From Avena insularis (Eukaryota; Streptophyta; Magnoliopsida; Poales; Poaceae): a DNA stretch of 64,000 nucleotides. The DNA is taken from assembly GCA_023614405.1 (NCBI GenBank), contig CM042696.1:337023211-337087210 (forward strand), written 5' to 3'. This document shows, piece after piece, positions 55,646-64,000 of the stretch (position 1 is its first letter; every line of letters begins with the position of its first letter). A model generated the notes under the pieces. It saw only the letters and a list, made by a program, of their open reading frames with translations. It searched no databases and was not told where the DNA came from. The position numbers and the translations under genes were made by a program.

Positions 55646-58600
55646 ATGGCTTCCACATCATCCTCTAGCGAAGTAGCGACGGCAATGGCGATGGAAAAAG
55701 AGAGCAATCGCGGGGTCTGGATCCCGTGTGTCCTCGATGACGACAAACTCCGCGTCGTAGAAGAAGAAGGGCACCTTTGTGCCAGCGACTGGCGGAGCGG
55801 CTTCGGCGAATCTGTCCCCAACCCTCGCAACGGCGAGCGGGTGCACTTTGGCACTCACCTGGACAGAATTTTATCCTTTCCTCCCTCAGATTTGTTTTCT
55901 GAGGTGATAGATCATTACAGTGTTGAACTTCACCATCTCCCCCGAACTCCATCTTAGAGATGAGTTCTTATGCATCTTTGTGCGAGGGGTATCTCGGCAT
56001 TAGGCCGAGTCTCACTCTTTTCTGGTACTATTTTCATGTCCGGAGAAATTCCATCACCGCCGGTAATCCTTATATTACCGGTACAATTAGTTTTTTGGTT
56101 AGGCGTGAGCGTGTTTATCCCCGGATTTTAGCTAGTGAGTCGGTCAAACAATGGCCGCCTACCTTTTTCTATCATAAGGATATTCCCGCTCCCGGCAAAG
56201 CTACTGCATTGCCAGCTTTCATCGATGTAGCCGCCACGCCTCAAGCATGTTGGGACGAGGTCGCTCCGGCTCTCATTGACGATCTGCTTCTCGCCAAGAG
56301 GCGGATTGAATATCTGATGAAGCACAAGGGGCTTAGAGGGTCCGACTTGTTCCAATGTTGGGTTTCTCGCCAGATCCAACCTCTCCAACACCATGGCGAC
56401 CGACTGATGCATTCTATCACGACATCGAAAAAGGACTCCCTCCGCATCAGCTCCAAGGACTTAAAGCCGCAAGATTATATAAGCCAAATCAAGTGGCTGA
56501 TAAGGGAGCGGATTGAGAGGAAGATCCCGGATCTGTCCCTTGACATGCATACATCGGAAGATCCCGTTGTGCTGGTAAGCTTTAGCAACCCTTTTATGTG
56601 CTTCACCTTTAAGTTATTTCGCAGCACTGAGATACTATCTTGTTTTTAGCTTGCCGACCTCCCCGAGTCGGAATTAGCTCCTATCGAGGGATATCCTCCT
56701 GAGTTTTCTCACGAGGAGGAATTGGTCCCACTGCCGGACGTTGTGCCTAGGAAGCGCAAAGCTCCGACAGTGGCTATTGGCACAAAGGAAGTGCCAGTTG
56801 TAAAGCGATAACTTTCCTCACAACTTCTACCTTTGTATTTTACTCGTGATTTCTTTCGAGATGTAATGTTCTTCGTTCTATTACCTTCTCAGAGCTAAAC
56901 AGCTTATCAAGGGCAAGGGGAAGGGAACTACTTCAAAGCCCCTGCGTCATATGAAGCTAACTTTGGCTTCTCCTGCCGCGGCTCCTTCGACTCCTGCCCC
57001 TCAACCTTCTGCAGCGCCGGAGATTACTCCATCTCCAATCGTTGCAGAAGATCCGGCTCCCTCAACAGAGCCAGCGATCCTTGAGTCGCAGACTGACGTC
57101 ACCATGGGTGACTCAGGTTTTGATGGATGAACCCTCTTCGGGTAATGATCCCTCGGCAGAAGTTTTCACCGACAACCTCCTGAGCAATCCGGGACTTGCC
57201 AAATTTGGCTTATCTCGAAAATCTACAGAGGAGATCCAACGGTTGGCCAAGGAATGCCTTGAAAGCCGAACCATTTCTGCTGAAGAAGAATCACAAGAAG
57301 CGGAGGACGTCAAGTACTCTGAACTTCTCAAACAAGTCCGCCTTTGCGACGAGGGACTGAGAGCTGGTGTGTTACCACCTCCACTAGTGATCCCGCTCAC
57401 CCTTGCCGAGAAGGTTACCACTGAAGTGAACATGTGTCTGAGAAAGCTCACACATGAACATCATGTAAGTCGAAATTCCAACTCACGTTTTCCTTTATTG
57501 TACTTTATATCATATCCTCTAGCCCCCAAGCATGAAGTTGGATAGACAATCCGGGTTTATGCTTCCTCGGGATGCCAAAGAATGAACTAGCATAGCCCCC
57601 AAGGCTCATGCTGATATTAGCTACAATATTAGCCCGAGTCTTTAGTAGACTTCTAACTCTGGGTATTCTGACTTACAGAAAGTTAATTCATATAACCAGG
57701 AATTGTTGAAGAATATCTGCAACAAGCGGAGAGAGATCAAATCTCTCCGACTTGAAAATGTTGAATTAAAAGTTTCCAAGGATGAGGCCGAAGGTAAACA
57801 TTCCGAGACTCAAACCTTGTATTGCGTTTTCATAGTCGAATATTTTTGTTGAACTGTTGTTCTTTTGAATTACAGCACTGGTAAAGCAGTCCTACGCTAT
57901 GATTGAAGAAGCCGAGAATCTGAAGACCTTGGTGGTGGAAAACAAAGATCTCCGCCGAGAGCTAGACTAGCTCAAGGCGGATCATGAGAAGAGCATTGCT
58001 AAAGTTCTCGAATCCTCCTCCATGGCCACCGTGGAGCGTGATCGCAAAATTGCACTCCACGAGAAGAAAATCTCGGATCTTACCAATGACTTGTTCAGAG
58101 AGAGGGACATTTCTGAGGCACTCTGGGCTGAACTCCAGAGTCTTCGTGAGGAGAAAACCAAAGTCGATGATGTCATCTTTGGTATGTTTCCATCTTTCTG
58201 ACTTATCTATATTCTTCGAATCTTTCGACGTCAGATTTATTTAACCATTTTGTGTTATATGCATAGGTCCTCTGAACTTGACGGACTCCGCCTCTGCCGA
58301 GCCTCACACCCACCGGCTTACCCAAGTCGGTGATTTGCTGCATGACATCCGCCAATCCCTTGAGGATATTGGAGAAGCTCTCAAGGTTTTAGATATGCAT
58401 AGCATGTCCAACTTTCAGGTGCGAGACAAGGCAAAAGAGATGCCGCAGCTTGTCCAGGAATGGAACATGTCCTATGCGCGATCCGCAGTGCAGAACGCTC
58501 TCACAATGTTCATGATCCACCATGGAAGCATGGAAATCTGGCAAGTGACCAGAGGGTATTCTACTGTGGACAAAGACGGCCAGGAGCAAGATATCAAAAC

Positions 58601-58826
58601 CATCATTAACTCCTGCGCCAGATATGGGTGCCACGTAGCTGATTTGACTAGCTACGACACTCCCTTCTTCACTCGTGTGGACACGCCGCCTCCGCCTCCC
58701 AAAGAAACAGCTGAAGTTTCCGACGATGATCAAACCATATCGGATTTGAACATCTCGGAACGTTCTCAAGCCGAGGCCAACGTATCCAGCGAGCCGGTAG
58801 CTCCTACCTCTCCTCCTGCATCATAG
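55646..58826 (+). pseudogene. Spliced antisense ORF with putative gypsy-type transposon domain (PF04195-like), six exons
   Basis: Exons inferred from splice sites and phase: 55646-56574, 56650-56807, 56893-57464, 57679-57793, 57876-58181, 58267-58826, about 880 codons. Introns are 75-214 bases, ordinary for plants, and phases match at every junction. Exon 1 carries the conserved segment SYASLCEGYLGIRPSLTLFW, which I match to the PF04195 family (function unknown, confined to plant retroelements). Exon 2 has a basic RKRK stretch, exon 3 a Pro/Ala-rich linker, exons 4-5 a coiled coil (LENVELKVSKDEAE, EEAENLKTLVVENKDLRREL) and exon 6 a conserved region ending Pro/Ser-rich. Breaks: frameshifts near 55940 and 57110, a TAG at about 57968, and a donor reading at instead of gt at 56808. 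So this copy is dead. Confidence 0.72.
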
Positions 58827-59406
58827 ATCGTCAGAAAGAAACAGATGTGTTATTGTGAAAAACATTATGGGTTTGTAAATAAGTAGTATGATACTTTTGC
58901 TAGTGCTAAGCTTTTATCTATTCAGCACTTTTGACTTAAATTTTTGTGTGCCTGAAATGTTTACCTAAGCACTTGTACTTTTTGTCTATACTTATCGTTT
59001 ATCTGGCTTTCCGCCTCGTCCCTTTCATGAGTCGGCTAAACTTTCAGCACGGAAACTTTGCCGAGCAACGTAGCTCAATTGCTAAACCAGTTTAAACTCG
59101 GAAACAAAGCCGGTTTCCAGTACCAACAATTCACTACTCGGAAAATACCCGCATCCAACAATCAGACAAATAACTAAAGTACAGACTAGGAAATTTAGAG
59201 TTATACCTGAAGGTAGCAATTTTAGAATCAGAAATCTAAACCAGAACAGACATGAGCATAAAGTACTTTCAAGTATTCTTGGATTTTCGACTGTGACATG
59301 ATCATTCATAAATAAGATGGTAAAAACTTCTTAGAAAAACTTGAGGCAACCAAAACTTTTATTTCTCATAGAACATGTACACATATATGATTACAAAGAA
59401 GGATAA
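58827..59406. other. Downstream flank of the antisense gene
   Basis: Contains a polyadenylation-like aataag near 58878-58883, then sequence without coding signal up to the next LTR at 59407. The phrase cggctaaactttcagcacgg and nearby sequence is probably Tat-element interior. Confidence 0.45.
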
Positions 59407-62400
59407 TGTAGCATCCCAATTGTCTAACAACTGTAATGCTACTTGGTCTAGTAATATAATGGCTACTTCGAATATATAATTGTTGCATCATCATTATATC
59501 ATGCTCATGTCATCATGCCACCTTGCATTTGAGCATCATATAAAACCCTTTCTCATTTGGTTCTTATCTCATATGCATTATTAATTGTATTTGCCTCTTG
59601 ATATTTTTGGTTCTTGATATATTGTTTCAATGCCCAAGTTGAGTTGGGGGCATATCTCTTATTAACTCCACCACCTTTTTCTTTCACCACCTTATAATTC
59701 CACCATCCAACTAAATATGAGCTTGGCACTTATTGGTTTTACCTCTAACTCATGTGGGTTGGGATGGATCCAATTCTTGTCCACATGCTCTCATCTTAGC
59801 ATCATGTTGTTTTCACATTATTGATATATGAGAGCCACATGGCCACTTTTGCATGCCTTGTGGGTGGAACCCTTCTACCTAGTTTTCCATATAGATTATC
59901 ATGGAATTATGATCATGTTGGAATATTTTGGGACTATTGATCATCTAGTGGAACATACACACTAGCATGTCCCCTTTTATCTCAAGCATGGCCATCTCCA
60001 ACTACTCCACATGGGGCATCCTTTCATTTCTTTTGCTTGGCTTTATTCCACTTTTGGGAATGCAAAGGAACAATGCCATGTTTAATCACAAAATAATCAT
60101 GGTATTAAATGCTTTGAATGGGCCATGCAAGTACCACCTTTTTGCTTGCCTTTTGGATTTTATTTGTTTGAGGGGAGCATCTCTATCTTCCCCTTCTCTT
60201 GGGGGATCTAGAGTGATCTTGCTCAATCCTCACCCTCTCTTTTCCTTGTCTAGTTCTTGCTTGCTCTTTGCTTGATCTTGCTTGAGCTTGACAAAACAAT
60301 AAACCTCACCCTCATCTCTCTCTCTCATCTAAACCTACTCCATCATCACCATACCCATACCCCATCTAAACCTAAACCCTAATCTACACCAAACCCTAAG
60401 TAACCTCCCTCTTCTCTCCTCTCTCTAGCCGAGCCACCCCACCATGACCTACCTAGCTTGGCCACCCTGGCCACCTAGCTACCCCACCAAACCTAAACCC
60501 TAACCGAGCCTAGCTCCTACCCTAGCCCCACCCGATCTCCTCCCTCTCTCTTTTATCTCCATGCCACAAGGGCCCCTCCACCCCGAGCCTCCCTCCTGGC
60601 CTCACCCTACCCCACCTGGACGTCCCCATCTACCTGCCCCTCGCCCTGCCCTGCCTCCTGCCCGACCAGAGCACGTGAGGAGAGGTAGAGAAAAGGTGGC
60701 CGAGCCACCTTTTCATCCACCTGCTCCCCACGGCATCCTCCCTCCCTCTGCCTTATCTCCTCCCCCACGGCTCTCCTCTGCTCGCCCAGATCCGCCCCAT
60801 AGCCTCCCCTCTCGCCCTCCTTCTCCACCGCCACCGTCTACACCTCGCCGCCAAAACCTCGGCCTCCACCGCGCCCAGCCGATCTAGCCAGCGTGGCCGT
60901 CGTGGAAGTGTTCGAGGACGTTCCTCTGCTTCCCCTGCATCGCCCTGCGCTCGCCGTCGAGGAGGAGGAGGACCGGAGCCGCCAGAACCAGCGCGAGGCC
61001 GACGCGATACCCTAGCCGGCCGTCTGTCTGCGTCCTCGTCGATCGCCTGCGCCTCGAGCCGAACCACCGCCACCGACAGCCTCGCGGTGAGCCCCTCTCC
61101 CTCCCTGACACGGTCCGCCTCGCCGTGCCGCCCTAGTTTCGCCGGACGTTTCGTCGTGCACGCTCTGTGCGCCGGCGTCGCGCTCGGTCCGCCTCGCTGT
61201 AGCGTCGCAGAAGCCCTAGCTAGGCCGCGCCCACCTCTCTGTCACCTAGCCCAAGCCACCGCAGCGGTAGCCGCTTCCGCGCGCGAGCCCCAGGTCGAGA
61301 GATCGATCCCCGCCCGCGCCGTGCTGCGTCTGTCGTGCATCGACCGCTCGTCAGAGATGCAGAGAAGAAAAACAGTGTCGGACGTCGTTTTGCGCTAACC
61401 CCCTGCTTCTTCTTACTCCTAACCCGCGGTACCTTTTTGGCCCACCGTCAGCCGCAGTGCCCGCTTTGCAGAGAACCCCCTGGCCTCTAGAAAACTCAAC
61501 CCGCGCTCCACCTTGGCCCCATCCGTCAGTGCCTGTCTTTCGCCACTACCGCGTGGACCCGCGTGGTCGATGGCCCACCTGTCATTCGCTTGAGCTAGAA
61601 TAACCGCGGTGTAAAACGTTTTCTGTGCGCTGTGGAATCCCAGTCAGCCTGGCCCCATTTGTAAGCGTCTGTGGCTAGATTAGACTGAGTATAAAAAGGT
61701 TTTCTGTAATCTGTTTAACTTCAAATCTTTTCAAATTAATTCAAATTCAAATATTAAATCTGTCTTGAAATAACTTTTGAAGTATAAATCCAAATAATAC
61801 ATATAATATATGTTTTCAAATCAGAAAAATGTGAGGATTTTAAATATGCCATCCAAAATATATTTTGAACACTTTAATTTTCAAGTTAATTAAAATTACA
61901 ATAAAATGCCCTTTTGTCTTAAATAATTAGTAACTTTTGTTTTATAACTCCAAATTTAATAAATGATATGTCTAAAATGATTAGCTCGACGAGACCTTTC
62001 CGTTTATGTATTCCATGGTTTGTTTTGAAGCATGCATCATATGAATATAAAGAGGACAGCAACTAATATGAGGATAAAATGGGGCCAAAACTCAATAAAA
62101 TGCTTTATTATTGTTTGCCACACCTCACCCATGCCATGCTACTTTATTGCCACGCAAATTGTGCATCATTCATCATGGCATGATTGTTTGCTTGATGCAT
62201 TTATTCATATGCTTGCGCACTTTATTTATGTTGGACCTTGTTTGTTTGGTTCTTCTTCGAATAGACGCTGAGCAGGGGATATATCAAGAGAACCAGGAGC
62301 ACTACCCAGATCCATCCTTTGCTTCAACTGAGCTGCCAGGCAAGCACTACCACATGCTTGAATACATATAGTACCTATTGCCTCTTTCTTATTCTTGCAT

Positions 62401-64000
62401 CATTGAGTCGCGATTGCATTAAATTGAATCCCAAGTATTGCATAGCCTTTACTTTTAAACCCCACCGAAGCTTGTTCCTCCATCCCATGAGCCATTACTA
62501 CAGGAGTTGTTTGAGCCATGCGAGTCGTAGAACAGCATGTGTAGGGTATGTGAGTGTCTGATGGATAACGAGGTACCTAAACAACTTAACCTGAGTAGTA
62601 ATGGGATAACTAATGAAAGTGGCATCGATGGGCCCTATTTGCTGTTTGGTTTTTCAGGCTCACTTGTGTCCCGTAAGACCCCGAGTACTTGATTCCTGTT
62701 CCAAGAATATTCGCGCTATCCACATCCGGGAGGCTTATGAACCCCCCTGAGCCAGAGCTTGATTCATTCTTATTTCTTGGGGCCACAAACTAGTTTGAGG
62801 TTTTATTACTATCCTGTACTTATGCCATGCTTTACTGCTTTATTTAAATTGTGCGAGGTAATGCACACTGCATCGCTTAGGTCCGTGACCCGTTTTAGCT
62901 GTATCGACAAGCCCAGTCCACACTTTGGGTTCCCGTCGTTTACTGCCGCTCCACAAACCTTGAGGCCGTCTGAGTCAGCTAACCGTTCGGGTAGCTCAAT
63001 GGGGTGGCCCCTGAAATATTTCTGAATCCTGTGATCGCTTTGTCGTGGCGCCTCGTTGGGTTTTGATTTGGTTTTTCCGAGGCATATCGAGTGTGTTGCT
63101 ATTTGTGCACCTGCGGGTAAAACTTTTCAAAGCCGTGTCCATGGTTATGGACGACTTGGAGCACAGTTTCGATCATAGACAAGCATAACAAAAGTACCGC
63201 TTTTAATTTGACTAGACTAGGTACCGACTAGTAAATAGTGCAACACTCACGGAATGGATAATAAAACTGCCAGCGGATGGGGGTTGTTATCGCTTCCTCG
63301 TCGGTGGCGAGGAGGAGGATGGATCTGTGGAGATTACCATGATAACGTTATGACTTGTTATTAATTCACGGACATCCGTCATCTCTGGTTAGGCGGATGG
63401 TTAGCGAGTATCTATAGAATTGCTAGGGTTTATCTTTTGCTGCAATTCGTCACCCTGTTGTGTGTCCCTTTAGAGGCATAAAGACTTGCCGAGTACCCTA
63501 GGGTCTCACACGATAAATTATTGGTTCGAGATGGATGGGTGCACTCACAAGATGGATCTTGGGTGGAAGAGACAGAAGTGGGCAACGATCATTCGGTGTA
63601 GAGATTCCGAAGGGATCCGTGAGATCTGTGGCGGATGTGCTTATTTATGGGGCATCTTATGCCGATTTGCTTCTTATCCGTACTCGGATTTTGGCTTCCG
63701 CTTCTGCTTGATACTCTGATGTTTGATGTATGAGGAGATATCCTAAACTATTATATCTATCTAGGATATTTGGATCTTGGCGTATGGCGTTGCTATATTT
63801 CCTTTCTTTTTAGATGGAATGGCTCGATGTCTGTTGTATGGTGGCTTGCATACATACTCATTTGTGTATGTAGTTGATCCCTTCGCCGATTACACCGATC
63901 TTGTCCCGATGTTTGGAAATGGTTGGGACGGCCGAAAGGTCTACTGTGAGTGGCATTTGGGCCCCACCATTATTTCAACCATTTCATTCATCCAGCTTGA
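59407..64000 (+). repeat. Start of a very long LTR or LTR-like element (right end off window)
   Basis: Begins TGTAGCATCCCAATTG, near the terminal motif TGTAACATCCCAA of the chromovirus LTR in its own orientation. About 1 kb in is a strongly GC-rich segment (60540-61400) preceded by ct-rich and aaaccctaa-containing sequence. No PBS is found by 64000, so if this is one LTR it exceeds 4.5 kb. Long frames in the GC-rich part (for example 60561-60887, very rich in Pro) look accidental. The Tat-type element is the target. Confidence 0.5.
62264..62371 (+). other. Short acidic open segment within the long LTR
   Basis: The end of an 86-codon frame reads AEQGIYQENQEHYPDPSFAS, then ELPGKHYHMLEYI, with protein-like composition compared with its surroundings. 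The upstream part of the frame is not convincing, so any start would need splicing. I cannot assign a function. Confidence 0.25.

Larger units (their letters stand above)
54578..59406 (-). mobile_element. Tat-type Gypsy element, 3' end only, minus strand
   Basis: Visible are the 3' LTR (54578-55080), the PPT complement directly after it (gcatcccccggaag) and 4.3 kb of interior. The interior is occupied by a spliced gene antisense to the element (55646-58826). That arrangement, an antisense ORF with a putative gypsy type transposon domain between pol and the 3' LTR, is known from Tat-lineage Gypsy elements such as Grande and RIRE2; the assignment here is by this analogy. No pol is visible: another LTR starts at 59407, so pol, if present, lies beyond the window. 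Confidence 0.7.

Noticed and set aside
55630..55952. Minus-strand frames of 66-95 codons opposite exon 1 of the antisense gene
   Set aside because: They mirror the coding exon; codon pattern and conserved segments support the plus strand.
60357..60500. Repeated aaaccctaa-type motifs as telomeric DNA
   Set aside because: Only a few scattered copies in ct-rich DNA; no tandem array of the plant telomere unit.

Overview
The window is plant nuclear DNA from a large, repeat-rich grass genome, most likely a Triticeae species (wheat, Aegilops, rye or barley group). The basis is the kinds of repeat present: BARE/Angela-type Copia termini, Athila-type Gypsy elements with a Sabrina/WHAM-like or Fatima-like look, chromodomain Gypsy elements, Stowaway MITEs with CTCCCTCCG ends and nested insertions. 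Family names come from recognition of termini and proteins, not from a database search. I see no intact cellular gene, rRNA, tRNA or CRISPR array.

Positions 1-33504 form a nest of LTR elements. The oldest piece is a minus-strand Athila-like fragment (31066-33504). A second element left an LTR remnant in it (29380-31065). A chromodomain Gypsy element on the minus strand (1-29379, left LTR cut by the window edge) inserted into that LTR. This chromovirus was later hit twice: a 3.0 kb coding-free LTR element entered its left LTR (415-3398), and a plus-strand Athila-like element entered its gag (7377-24055). The Athila-like element was in turn split by a minus-strand Copia element (11407-20011). 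Target-site duplications, PBS and PPT sites support most of these borders. All the coding regions are broken by stops or frameshifts.

Positions 33505-49404 contain no recognisable LTR element. They hold old duplicated intergenic DNA (about 1.7 kb offset duplication, 33.9-36.4 kb), a degenerate tandem array with alternating 300 and 370 base spacing (36.5-39.5 kb) interrupted by a Mutator-like fold-back MITE, three well-bounded Stowaway MITEs, a decayed B3-domain gene (exon at 43167-43720), a decayed coiled-coil gene fragment (45361-46048), and an 85-base minisatellite (48466-49200).

Positions 49405-64000 are a second nest. A plus-strand Fatima-like Athila element (49405-54577) is interrupted in its integrase by a minus-strand Tat-type Gypsy element. 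The visible part of the Tat-type element has its 3' LTR (54578-55080) and a six-exon spliced gene running antisense to the element (55646-58826), with its own candidate G-box/TATA promoter. This antisense gene is the most interesting object in the window. From 59407 to the end lies the start of a further, very long LTR whose terminus resembles that of the chromovirus.
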